This document shows positions 30,412-40,022 of a stretch of 64,000 bases of DNA, one piece after another. How positions within the stretch are numbered: the stretch's first letter is position 1; the number at the start of each line of letters is the position of its first letter. The notes below the pieces were generated by a model that did not search any database, was not told where the DNA came from, and saw only the letters and a program-made list of their open reading frames with translations. The translations under genes were made by a program, and so were the position numbers. Source of the DNA: Treponema sp. (GTDB lineage Bacteria; Spirochaetota; Spirochaetia; Treponematales; Treponemataceae); assembly GCA_024687165.1 (NCBI GenBank), contig JAILEY010000059.1, positions 1 through 64,000 on the forward strand, in the 5' to 3' direction.

Positions 30412-30557
30412 AGCTAAAATAATAATACTAATATAGAAAAGTTACAAAGCTTTTGACAGCTGGCAGGTCTATGTTCAAATTCTTGAACAAATTCTTCTAT
30501 TAGATTAAAATATTCTCACTAAAATAGAGCCCCTTAGCGGGTAGAATCGAGGAAATT

Positions 30558-32870
30558 ATGCCAAAAATTGAAGTAAACGAAAAATTATTCTGGAAACTTT
30601 TGGGAAAAAAATACACAGACTGGGAACTTTTTGAAAAGAAACTTACGTGCGCAAAAGCTGAACTTGATGAAAAGCCAAATGAAGCAGATAAAGAAGATGA
30701 ACGTGTAATTAAAATCGAACTTAACGATACAAACCGTCCTGACTTGTGGTCTACAGGTGGCGTTACCCGTTGTCTTCGTGAACATGAAGGAGCAAAGCAC
30801 AGTGATTATTCTGTATTCCTTTCAACAGATGGAAATCTTAAGGATTGTGGAAATCGTGTTGCAATCGTAGATCCTGCGCTGGAAAAAATTCGCCCTTACA
30901 TGGTTGCATTTGTAATCAGTGGAAAGCCGATTGATAACGGTATGCTGATTGACATTATGCAGACACAGGAAAAACTTGCATGGAACTTTGGACGCAAGAG
31001 AAAGTCTCTTTCAATGGGAGTTTATCGTGCATCAAACCTTAAGTGGCCTGTTCACTATATAGCAGCAGATCCAGATAAGACTTCATTTGTTCCGCTTCAG
31101 AGTGAAGAAAAAATGACATGCCGCGAAATCCTTGAAAAGCATCCGAAGGGAAAAGATTTCGGTGACATCATTAAGAATTTTGAAAAGTTCCCTGTTCTTC
31201 AGGATGACTCTGGAGAAATCATGAGCATGAGCCCGATTATCAACAGTGCAACTCTTGGACAGATTGAAGTTGGCGATAAGGAATTGATGGTTGAGCTTAC
31301 AGGTGATGACATTGAAAATCTTATGCTTGCTGCAAACATTGTTGCATGTGATTTCTTTGATGCAGGATATCAGATTCTTCCTGTAAAAGTTCAGCATCCA
31401 TATGAAACAAAATACGGAAAAGATATTGTAACTCCTTTCTATTTCCAGAAGCCTACAAGTGCAACTCTTGCTGCAATCAACAAGAAGCTTGGAATGAGTT
31501 TTACAAAAGATGATGTTGTTAAGGCTCTTGAAAATATGGGAAACAAGGTAACTGTAGACGGTGAGAAATTTACTGTAACACCTGCTGCTTACCGCAATGA
31601 CTTCCTTCATGAAGTTGATGTTATTGAAGACGTGATGATTGGATATGGTCTTGATAATTTTAAGCCTGTTAAGCCAAATGAATTTACAGTTGGACGTTTG
31701 CTCCCGATTACAACATACAGCCGCAAGGTAAAGGGAATTATGGCAGGTCTTGGATATCAGGAAATGATTTTCAATTATCTTGGTTCAAAAAAGACTTACA
31801 TTGATAACATGAACGTTGATGCAAAAGATGTAATTGAAATTGCAAACCCAATGAGTGAAAACTATCAGTTTATCCGTCCTTCAATTATTGCATCTTTGTT
31901 TGAAGCAGAAGCTCAGAGTGGAAATGCTGTATATCCTCATAAAATTTTTGAAGTTGGAAAAATCGCATTTATCGAGCCGAGTGAAAATACAGGAACAAAA
32001 ACAATTCAGTCCCTCGGATTTTTGACTGCAAGCAACAACGCAAACTTTAACGATGCAGCTTCTGAAGTAAGCACAATTCTTTATTATCTTGATCATAAGT
32101 ATGAAGTTAAGGAAAGTGAAGATCCTCGCTTTATTCCTGGACGTCAGGCTGCAATCATTGTAAACGGAAAGCAGTGCGGTGTGTTTGGTGAAATTCATCC
32201 GCAGGTTCTTGAAAACTGGCAGGTTGGTGTTCCTTGTGTAGCAGGTGAAATCGACCTTGAATACATTATGGAAGCTGGTGCACACAACGATGCAAAAGCT
32301 GATAAAGAAGCCGCAGAAAAGAAAGCAGCTCAGGCAGAAGCAGCAAAAGCAAATGCACCTGCAGCATTCAATCCTGTTGAACATTACAATAAATACATTG
32401 AACTTAAAGTTGCAAAAATCCTTAAGGTTGATACAAATCCACAGGGTGACAAACTTTATATTGAAACAATGGATGACGGAAGCGGAACAGAAAGAATCAT
32501 TCAGTCAGGTTTGCGTCCATATCTTCAGCCGGAAGAACTTCTTGGTAAGCATGTAATCATTGCATCAAATCTTGCTCCACGTAAGATGAAGGGCGTTGAA
32601 AGCCACGGTATGCTTCTTGCTTCTGATTATACAGAAGACGGAAAAGAAAAGGTTGAACTTTTGACAGCACCATGGGCAGCTCCTGGAACTCTTGTTACTC
32701 TTGAAGGCTTTGAAGGCGCTGTAGAAAAATCTGCAAAAATTGACATTGACCGTTTCTGCAAGGTTGAATATAAAGTTATCAATCATGTGGCACATGTTGC
32801 AGGTAAAAAGCTCATTGCAGCCGGAAAAGAAATACGTCTTGAAAAAGTAGAAAACGCTGAGATTGAATAG
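30558..32870 (+). CDS. pheT: phenylalanine-tRNA ligase beta subunit, archaeal/eukaryotic type, with C-terminal EMAPII/Trbp111-like domain
   Basis: Archaeal-type N-terminus and IELNDTNRPDLWSTGGVTRCLR; C-terminal YIELKVAKILKVDTNPQGDKLYIETMDDGSGTERIIQSGLRPYLQPEELLGKHVIIASNLAPRKMKGVESHGMLLAS is a tRNA-binding (EMAPII) domain. Confidence 0.93.
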   Translation: MPKIEVNEKLFWKLLGKKYTDWELFEKKLTCAKAELDEKPNEADKEDERVIKIELNDTNRPDLWSTGGVTRCLREHEGAKHSDYSVFLSTDGNLKDCGNRVAIVDPALEKIRPYMVAFVISGKPIDNGMLIDIMQTQEKLAWNFGRKRKSLSMGVYRASNLKWPVHYIAADPDKTSFVPLQSEEKMTCREILEKHPKGKDFGDIIKNFEKFPVLQDDSGEIMSMSPIINSATLGQIEVGDKELMVELTGDDIENLMLAANIVACDFFDAGYQILPVKVQHPYETKYGKDIVTPFYFQKPTSATLAAINKKLGMSFTKDDVVKALENMGNKVTVDGEKFTVTPAAYRNDFLHEVDVIEDVMIGYGLDNFKPVKPNEFTVGRLLPITTYSRKVKGIMAGLGYQEMIFNYLGSKKTYIDNMNVDAKDVIEIANPMSENYQFIRPSIIASLFEAEAQSGNAVYPHKIFEVGKIAFIEPSENTGTKTIQSLGFLTASNNANFNDAASEVSTILYYLDHKYEVKESEDPRFIPGRQAAIIVNGKQCGVFGEIHPQVLENWQVGVPCVAGEIDLEYIMEAGAHNDAKADKEAAEKKAAQAEAAKANAPAAFNPVEHYNKYIELKVAKILKVDTNPQGDKLYIETMDDGSGTERIIQSGLRPYLQPEELLGKHVIIASNLAPRKMKGVESHGMLLASDYTEDGKEKVELLTAPWAAPGTLVTLEGFEGAVEKSAKIDIDRFCKVEYKVINHVAHVAGKKLIAAGKEIRLEKVENAEIE

Positions 32871-33711
32871 AATGAACTTTATCGACTTCAACGATGTAAC
32901 TTATGCTTATCCTGTAGAAGATGATGAGCTTGATCAGAACGGAAATCCGCTTGTTGCAAAACCGGTTTTTGAACATTTTACAGGCGGAATTCCGGCAAGT
33001 TTTACAAGTATCATCGGGCCAAACGGATGCGGAAAATCTACATTCATGCTTCTTGCAAGCGGAAGAATTTTGCCTTCAACAGGTAAAGTTCTTTTGGGCG
33101 GACAGGATATTGCTTCTTTGCCTGAAGAGCAGAAAAACCTTCTTGCTTCTGTGATTTATCAGAACATGGAATTTGAAAGCGAAGATAAAGTTGAACAGCT
33201 TTTGTCTTATGTGTATTCAAATGGAAATCTCAAGGGAAAGGCAAAGGGCGTAAAGTGTGACGATTTGTTTAGTGAAGTCGTTGATGTTTTTGAACTTTCT
33301 CAGGTAATGAATCATGGTCTTACAAAAATAAGTAAGGGCGAAAATCAGAGGGTGCTTCTGGCATTCAGTCTTTTGTATGGAAGTGCCAGTGTGTTTATGG
33401 ATGAACCTTTATTTGCGATGGAAGACAGACAGAAACATTCCGCACTTGAGTATTTAAGAAGTTATTCGTTGAAGACAAAAACGGCAATGTATATTTCAAT
33501 GCATGAGCTTGAACTCAGTCGTAAATATGCAGAAAATGTGCTTTTAATCCACCCGAATAAAGATATGGCTTTTGGAACTCCGGAAGAAGTAATGACAAAT
33601 GAAGAGCTTGAAAAAGCTTACGGAATTCCTGCAAGTATGCTTAAGCACAATGAAAATATGACGCGCGATACTTTTGCAGACCAGTGCACCAAGTTCGCGC
33701 AGAAAGATTAA
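32863..33711 (+). CDS. ABC transporter ATP-binding protein
   Basis: IIGPNGCGKSTFMLLASG, ISKGENQRVLLAFSL, SVFMDEPLFAM. Confidence 0.88.
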   Translation: MNRMNFIDFNDVTYAYPVEDDELDQNGNPLVAKPVFEHFTGGIPASFTSIIGPNGCGKSTFMLLASGRILPSTGKVLLGGQDIASLPEEQKNLLASVIYQNMEFESEDKVEQLLSYVYSNGNLKGKAKGVKCDDLFSEVVDVFELSQVMNHGLTKISKGENQRVLLAFSLLYGSASVFMDEPLFAMEDRQKHSALEYLRSYSLKTKTAMYISMHELELSRKYAENVLLIHPNKDMAFGTPEEVMTNEELEKAYGIPASMLKHNENMTRDTFADQCTKFAQKD

Positions 33712-33722
33712 ATTTTAGAAAA

Positions 33723-34823
33723 TTATATTTTCAGATCTCCGTTTTCAAGAACCGTACATTCTGTTCCGTCAGTATATTTGATGACGATTGTCGGTTCGCG
33801 TACAACTCCGTCAAAATGAATTAAAGCCGGTGCGTCTCCGTCATAATTTTCACCGATTGCAAAGTGGCATGTTCTGAATGCCTTTTCATCCTCAAGCATG
33901 TTTCCTGTAATGTTTGCAGCCGGGTTAAGACCGATTCCAAGTTCACCGATATTGCGTGCGTTTTTTGCGTAAACTTCACCCTGCCCTTTTGGAAGCTTTC
34001 CGCTTTTTTCCATTTCGATTGCTTTTTTTTCTGCAGTCTGAATGTCTTTTAAAAGTCGTTTTGCTTCTTCTCCGCCGGTTACTTCTTTTACGAAACCGTT
34101 TACAACCTCACAGGTAATTGGAGTTTCAAGAATAGAATCTCCGTTGCTGAAAGTCATGCTTCCGTCAAAAACAATTTTTCCGCTACAACTTCCAACAACA
34201 GGGCTGATGAATGTTTCTCCCGCAGGAATATTTCCGCCGCTTCCTGGTTTAGAAAAGTCGCCGTCATCAATCATTCCTTCTCTTCCCTTTAAACCTACAA
34301 CAATGTCAGTTCCGCCTTTTGCCGTAACATGAACGCTTTCTGCATTTACATATTTTTCGCAGAGAGCTTTGCATCGTTCACCAAGAAGCTTGTAATTGAT
34401 ATTTACTGTGCGGTCAAACATGTCCTGCGTAAGACCCGGAGTCCAGACTGCACGAATTGATTTTTGGCCGTTCAAAAGATAATCAAAAGTATTGTCGTAC
34501 ATTTTTCCGTCATCAGCTTTCATCGGATTTGCGATTGCTTTTTCATCTTTTCCGAGTTTACATTCTGAAATAGAAAAAATTACATCCGGGGCAGTTTTGA
34601 TTGCGCCAACAACAGTTTCTTCTGCAAAATCATTTGAAGTTTTTGTCGGCTGATAAATCAACGTTGGCTTTGCATTTGCCTCGATGCATGCATGATAAAG
34701 ATTCTGTGCAATTGCGGCTGTTGCAGGATTTGCAATGATAAGTGCTGTTTCACCTTTTTTGATTTTACAAACATCTTCAATTACTGTCTGTGAAGGGGTT
34801 TTATCTTTTTTTTCAAAAAACAT
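33723..34823 (-). CDS. M29-like (leucyl aminopeptidase-type) metallopeptidase
   Basis: KGGTDIVVGLKGREGMIDDGDFSKPGSGGNIPAGETFISPV, NIGELGIGLNPAANITGNMLEDEKAFRTCHFAIG, HFDGV. Confidence 0.82.
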   Translation of the reverse strand: MFFEKKDKTPSQTVIEDVCKIKKGETALIIANPATAAIAQNLYHACIEANAKPTLIYQPTKTSNDFAEETVVGAIKTAPDVIFSISECKLGKDEKAIANPMKADDGKMYDNTFDYLLNGQKSIRAVWTPGLTQDMFDRTVNINYKLLGERCKALCEKYVNAESVHVTAKGGTDIVVGLKGREGMIDDGDFSKPGSGGNIPAGETFISPVVGSCSGKIVFDGSMTFSNGDSILETPITCEVVNGFVKEVTGGEEAKRLLKDIQTAEKKAIEMEKSGKLPKGQGEVYAKNARNIGELGIGLNPAANITGNMLEDEKAFRTCHFAIGENYDGDAPALIHFDGVVREPTIVIKYTDGTECTVLENGDLKI

Positions 34824-35050
34824 ATGTCTTGTCTCCTGAATATATTTTGTTTTAACTTCGAGTTTTTATAAAAAATTAATAAAATTGGCTCCCAGTCGCG
34901 TTGAACACTTCTTTGCGCCAATTTTATTATATCTATAATAATTCTAAATTAAAGCTATTTAAAATATTCTTCTGTAATTCCAGCATGAGCTATCATAGAT
35001 TAAATGCGGATGTTTTGGAATAAGTAGACTTTGGAAAAACAGAAGTTTGA

Positions 35051-36184
35051 TTAGAAGAGAACAGAAGTAATGCTGTCGAGATTTGACATAAGATTCATTG
35101 CAGTTGCAGAAATTTCTTCTAGTTCAATTTTTGACAGATATTCTTCGTCTAAACCATTTTTAAGTTCAGGAGAAAGAATTTTAAGACATTCAAGAAGATC
35201 TGGATTGAAATTTCCACATTCACCGTTAAGAATCATCTGAATTGCTTTTTCATGTGGAATTGCATCTTTGTAACAGCGTTTGCTTATAAGTGCATCATAA
35301 ACATCAGCAAGGGCAACAACTTGAGCAGAAAGAGGAATTTCATTTCCTTTAAGACCATCAGGATAACCTTTTCCGTCCCAGCGTTCGTGGTGCCAGCGGC
35401 AAATATCACGGGCTGTCTTAAGGAATGAAGATTTTTCATATGCCTCTGTATTTTCAAGGATGGTTGAACCTTTTGCCGCATGAGATTTAATTATGTCGAA
35501 TTCTTCGTCGGTAAGGCGTCCAGGTTTATTTAGGATTTCTGAAGGAATAGAAATCTTTCCAATATCATGGAGAGCACTTGCATTTGAAATGTCAGTAATC
35601 ATTTCTGATGAAAGATTGTACTGAGGAACAAAATTTTTGAGAGTATGCAGAATGACATTTGTAAGTGCGTGAATATGAACAACATGAGTTCCGCTTTCTC
35701 CGTTACGGAATTCAACGATATTTGCAAGAACTTCAATCATTGTCTGATTGTTTCTTTCTTTTTCAAAAAACTGTTTTACGACAAATTCTTCAAGATTGCG
35801 CTTTTTGCTGTAAAGTGCAATTGTGTTTTGAATTCGGCGCATAACGATTTCAGGATTAAAAGGACGATGAATAAAATCTATTGCACCAAGGTCATAAGCA
35901 CGGCTCATTTGGTCTGTATCTGTTTCAGAAGAAATTATCATAACAGGAATTTCATCTGTAGTTGCAGTCTGTTGAAGATTTGCAAGAACATCTAATCCGC
36001 CCATAACAGGCATCATAAGATCAAGAAGAATAAGTGTGATTTCATCTTTGTTGCGCTTAATAACGCTGAGCCCTTCCTGACCATTGTAAGCTTCAAGAAT
36101 TTCGTAGTTAGAATTTATAATGTCTTTAAGGATCTCATGGTTGATTTTTGAATCGTCTATGATAAGGATCTTGTTGGAAAACAT
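35051..36184 (-). CDS. response regulator with HD-GYP phosphodiesterase domain
   Basis: REC domain (ILLDLMMPVMGG) plus HD-GYP (ALHDIGKISIPSEILNKPGRLTDEEF, HHERWDGKGYPDGLKG). Confidence 0.95.
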   Translation of the reverse strand: MFSNKILIIDDSKINHEILKDIINSNYEILEAYNGQEGLSVIKRNKDEITLILLDLMMPVMGGLDVLANLQQTATTDEIPVMIISSETDTDQMSRAYDLGAIDFIHRPFNPEIVMRRIQNTIALYSKKRNLEEFVVKQFFEKERNNQTMIEVLANIVEFRNGESGTHVVHIHALTNVILHTLKNFVPQYNLSSEMITDISNASALHDIGKISIPSEILNKPGRLTDEEFDIIKSHAAKGSTILENTEAYEKSSFLKTARDICRWHHERWDGKGYPDGLKGNEIPLSAQVVALADVYDALISKRCYKDAIPHEKAIQMILNGECGNFNPDLLECLKILSPELKNGLDEEYLSKIELEEISATAMNLMSNLDSITSVLF

Positions 36185-36201
36185 TGAAAATTCTCCTTGA
36201 A

Positions 36202-36555
36202 CTATTCGTGAACAAGTTCATTCAGGTTTTTGAGAAGATTTGCATAATCATCTTCTACAATTCTGTATAATTCTGCGGCATTTGGTTTTACTGTACCACG
36301 AAGAGCTTCTGTAAGGTCAGAGACTGATTTTTGAAGCTGAGTAAGGCAGAGGTTAAGGCAGAATCCTTTCATTGTATGTGCTGCACGGAATGCAGTTTCG
36401 TAGTCCTGGCTTGCCATAGATTTTCTGAGAAGGTCAAAATTCTCATCTTCAAATATCATTTTTAATAAAGTTAAAATTCTTTCATCAGTTTTAAAAAGTG
36501 CTGCAATTGATTTATAATCACCGTTGATTCTTTCGTAGAATTCTTGTACTGACAT
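36202..36555 (-). CDS. stand-alone Hpt-domain phosphotransfer protein
   Basis: AAHTMKGFCLNL matches the Hpt HxxKG motif. Confidence 0.88.
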   Translation of the reverse strand: MSVQEFYERINGDYKSIAALFKTDERILTLLKMIFEDENFDLLRKSMASQDYETAFRAAHTMKGFCLNLCLTQLQKSVSDLTEALRGTVKPNAAELYRIVEDDYANLLKNLNELVHE

Positions 36556-36733
36556 GATTTTCCTCCAATTCTTATAACCATTTATATTCTAATGTAAATT
36601 TTTAAAAAAACTACTAAACACGGAAAATAAAGCAAAAGAATGATTTTTATTGAAGTTTTATTGAAAGTTGAAAAATTATTTTAATAGTTATACAATTTTT
36701 GCAAATTATTCGTTTTTAGAGAAGGTATGCAAA

Positions 36734-38074
36734 ATGGCAATGACAATTTTGACGTTGAACTGTGGTTCATCATCTGCAAAATACCAGGTTTATGACTGGG
36801 ACAACAAAGAAGTACTTGCAAATGGCGTTGTAGAAAGAATAGGAATTGAAGGTTCTTGTATTACACACAAAGCAAAGGGAAAAAAGACTGAACTTGAAAG
36901 TCCTTGTCCTACACATAAGGAAGCAATTGAACTTATCCTAAAGATGATTACAGATAAGGAAACTGGAGTTATTTCTGACCTCAGCGAAATTGGTGCTGTC
37001 GGACACCGAGTTCTTCATGGTGGCGAAAAGTTTACAAAGTCTGTTCTTGTAACACCGGAAGTTCTTGCAGGATTCCGTGAAGTAATCGATCTTGGACCAC
37101 TTCATATGCCTGCAAATATCATGGGTATTGAAGCAGCTCAGAAAGTTATGCCAAATGTTCCACATGCAGCAGTTATGGATACAGCATGGCACCAGACAAT
37201 GCCTGCAGAAAACTTTATGTACGCAATTCCACACGAATGGTACGAAAAGTATGCAGCACGTAAGTATGGTTTCCACGGAACATCATTCCTTTATACAGCA
37301 AAACGTGCTTCTGTTCTCCTTGGAAAAAAGCCTGAAGATACAAATGTAATTATCTGTCACATCGGAAACGGTGCTTCAATGTGTGCAGTTAAAAACGGAA
37401 AGTGCTACGACACAACAATGGGTATTACACCTCTTGAAGGTCTTGTAATGGGTACACGTTCTGGAGATCTTGACCCTGCCCTTCCATTCTATATCATGCG
37501 CAAAACAGGAATGTCAGCTGATGAAATGGATACAGCACTTAACAAGAAATCAGGTTGTCTTGGTGTTACAGGAAAGTATGCAGACCGTCGCGATGTTGAA
37601 ATGGCTGCAAAAGACGGAGATGAAAAAGCAAAACTTTGTATTGAAATGGAAACTCTCCGCATCAAGAAATATATCGGTGCTTACATGGCAGAACTTGGTC
37701 ATGTAGATGCAATTGTCTTTACAGCTGGTGTTGGTGAACGCGGTCCATTGTTCCGCCAGAAGTCATGTGAAGGACTTGAAGCATATGGTATCAAGATTGA
37801 TGCTCAGAAGAACCTCTGGTCATTCACAGGAAATGCTGAAACATGTATTTCTGCAGATGACAGTGCAACAAAGATTTTTGTTATTCCGACAGATGAAGAG
37901 CTTGTAATGACAGAAGATGCATATGCACTTATGAAGGGAACATACGACGTTCATACAAACTTTACATATTCTTTCCAGAGCAAGGATTATGTAAACAAGG
38001 CTCGCGAAGAAGGTCTTAAGGCAGATCTTGAAAAGCGCCCTGATCTTGCAAAAGTTATTGTTCGTGCAAAATAA
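36734..38074 (+). CDS. ackA: acetate kinase
   Basis: [41 protein letters not shown]; start set at MAMTILT after AGAAGG. Confidence 0.97.
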   Translation: MAMTILTLNCGSSSAKYQVYDWDNKEVLANGVVERIGIEGSCITHKAKGKKTELESPCPTHKEAIELILKMITDKETGVISDLSEIGAVGHRVLHGGEKFTKSVLVTPEVLAGFREVIDLGPLHMPANIMGIEAAQKVMPNVPHAAVMDTAWHQTMPAENFMYAIPHEWYEKYAARKYGFHGTSFLYTAKRASVLLGKKPEDTNVIICHIGNGASMCAVKNGKCYDTTMGITPLEGLVMGTRSGDLDPALPFYIMRKTGMSADEMDTALNKKSGCLGVTGKYADRRDVEMAAKDGDEKAKLCIEMETLRIKKYIGAYMAELGHVDAIVFTAGVGERGPLFRQKSCEGLEAYGIKIDAQKNLWSFTGNAETCISADDSATKIFVIPTDEELVMTEDAYALMKGTYDVHTNFTYSFQSKDYVNKAREEGLKADLEKRPDLAKVIVRAK

Positions 38075-38116
38075 AAAATAAAGCATCGGGAAAATTTTTT
38101 TCCTGCTGTTCAAGTT

Positions 38117-38167
38117 ATCCCCGCATCTTGATAAAAATAATTTGTCTTGAGTGCGGGGATTTTTTTT
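38117..38167 (+). terminator. Rho-independent terminator (long loop)
   Basis: ATCCCCGCA...TGCGGGGAT followed by T7-8. Confidence 0.75.
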
Positions 38168-38182
38168 GGAAAAGATTTTAAA

Positions 38183-39853
38183 ATGAAAATACTTCTTGTC
38201 GCTGTTAATTCAAAATTTAATCATACAAATATTGCAGTCCGATCTATAGTTCGTTATGTAAAAAAGAATTTTGGAGACGCAGAAATTTTATTTGATGAGT
38301 GGACTATTAATATGCCTGTCCAGGAAATTTTACGCGGCATACATTCTCACAAAGCAGATACAATAATTTTTTCAACTTACATCTGGAATTCAGAAATCAT
38401 TCAAAAAATTCTTAAAGACATAAAAAAAATTCTTCCCAAAATTTTGGTTGGTGCAGGCGGACCAGAAGCTGGTTTTGATGCTGAAAACTGGCTGAAAAAA
38501 AATGAAGCGCTTGATTTTGTTGTTTGCGGCGAAGGTGAAAAAACGATTTTAGAAATCAGTGAGAAGGGAAAAATTTCTCAGGAAATAAAAGGGCTGTACA
38601 TTAAAGAAAATGGTGAAATTAAATTTACCGGCGAAAGAGATTTAATCTGCAATCTTGATGAGCTTCCCTTCCCTTACGAAAAAATTGAAGATCCTGATAA
38701 CCGTATTTATTATTTTGAATCAAGTCGCGGATGTCCTTTTAATTGTTCATATTGCATGAGTTCACTTGATAAGCGTGTGAGATTTTTTTCGCTTGAAAGG
38801 ACATGCGGTGACATTCAGAAATTTCTTGATGCAAATGTTGCGCTTGTGAAATTTGTTGATCGAACTTACAATCTGAATGAAGAGCGTTATTTAAAAATCT
38901 GGCAGTACATTCTTGATCATCACAACGGAAAGACAATGTTTCATTTTGAAATTGAAGCAGAATTTTTGAGTGAAGCAGCATTGAATTTTTTGCAGAAGGT
39001 TTCTGAAAATGTAATGCAGTTTGAAATCGGCGTTCAGTCTTGTAATCCAAAAACTCTTGAAGCAGTCGGGCGTTCAAAAGAAATTAAAAAACTTTTTGAA
39101 AATATTAAGCGTATTCCAAAGACAATTCACACACATTTAGATTTGATTGCGGGATTGCCTTTTGAAGATTTAAGTTCTTTTGGAGAATCATTTGAAAAAG
39201 TTTTGAGTTTAAAACCTGATGCAATGCAGCTTGGATTTTTGAAAATTCTTCATGGAACTGTTATGAAATCTTTTGCAGGAAAAAACGGCTGGCAGTGGAT
39301 GACGAGTGCTCCGTATGAAGTTTTAAGTACACCGTATTTAAGCTACGAAGAAATTTTATTTTTAAAGGATGTAGAGATTCTTACGGATGCAATTTACAAC
39401 TCTGGAATTTTTTCTGTAACAGCAAATTATATTGGCAGAAAAATCGGATGGAAAAAATTCTTTTTTGAAGCTGCAGAACATGCAAGAAAATCAGGTGCAC
39501 TTGATGATGCTAGAAAAAATATTTTCTGGTTTAAATGGCTTGCTGATTATTTTGTAGAAGATAAAATCATTTTGCAGATTTTAAAATTTGATTACATGAA
39601 ACTTCAGAAGACAAGCAGCTTTCCTGATTGGATGAATCACATTTACAAAAAAGAAAATCATCTTGAAGCAATGAATGCAAATGAAAAATTATTTGATAAC
39701 AGAATTGAATTTGCATTTTCTGATTATGATGAATTTTCAATTGATCCTCTTGCAGAACACCCCGAAGAAACAAGCGGAACATTTAAATATCTTTTTGTTT
39801 ATAAGCGCCATAACTCAAAAATAAAAAATTGTCAGATTAAATTAAATAGTTAA
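38183..39853 (+). CDS. B12-binding-domain radical SAM protein (DUF4080 type)
   Basis: N-terminal B12-binding-like domain, SRGCPFNCSYCMS radical-SAM motif. Confidence 0.92.
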   Translation: MKILLVAVNSKFNHTNIAVRSIVRYVKKNFGDAEILFDEWTINMPVQEILRGIHSHKADTIIFSTYIWNSEIIQKILKDIKKILPKILVGAGGPEAGFDAENWLKKNEALDFVVCGEGEKTILEISEKGKISQEIKGLYIKENGEIKFTGERDLICNLDELPFPYEKIEDPDNRIYYFESSRGCPFNCSYCMSSLDKRVRFFSLERTCGDIQKFLDANVALVKFVDRTYNLNEERYLKIWQYILDHHNGKTMFHFEIEAEFLSEAALNFLQKVSENVMQFEIGVQSCNPKTLEAVGRSKEIKKLFENIKRIPKTIHTHLDLIAGLPFEDLSSFGESFEKVLSLKPDAMQLGFLKILHGTVMKSFAGKNGWQWMTSAPYEVLSTPYLSYEEILFLKDVEILTDAIYNSGIFSVTANYIGRKIGWKKFFFEAAEHARKSGALDDARKNIFWFKWLADYFVEDKIILQILKFDYMKLQKTSSFPDWMNHIYKKENHLEAMNANEKLFDNRIEFAFSDYDEFSIDPLAEHPEETSGTFKYLFVYKRHNSKIKNCQIKLNS

Positions 39854-39963
39854 ATTTGTAGCCTTAATTTAGAATTATTAAAGAAAAAAAAATTGCGCGA
39901 CCGGGAGCTAATTTGAATTACATTTTATTAACAATTGAAATTGATCTGTAACCCTATATTTAA

Positions 39964-39992
39964 TTGACGTATACAATGTTTACTTGTATAAT
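39964..39992 (+). promoter_or_regulatory. sigma70-type ppdK promoter with internal palindrome
   Basis: TTGACG-N17-TATAAT; spacer carries TATACAA-N7-TTGTATA (39970-39990). Confidence 0.75.
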
Positions 39993-40022
39993 TTTTGCTA
40001 CATATATATATGGAGGACATTA

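Noticed and set aside
32863-33711. Start of a complete ABC transporter operon
   Set aside because: No permease or binding protein gene is adjacent; only an ATPase can be supported.
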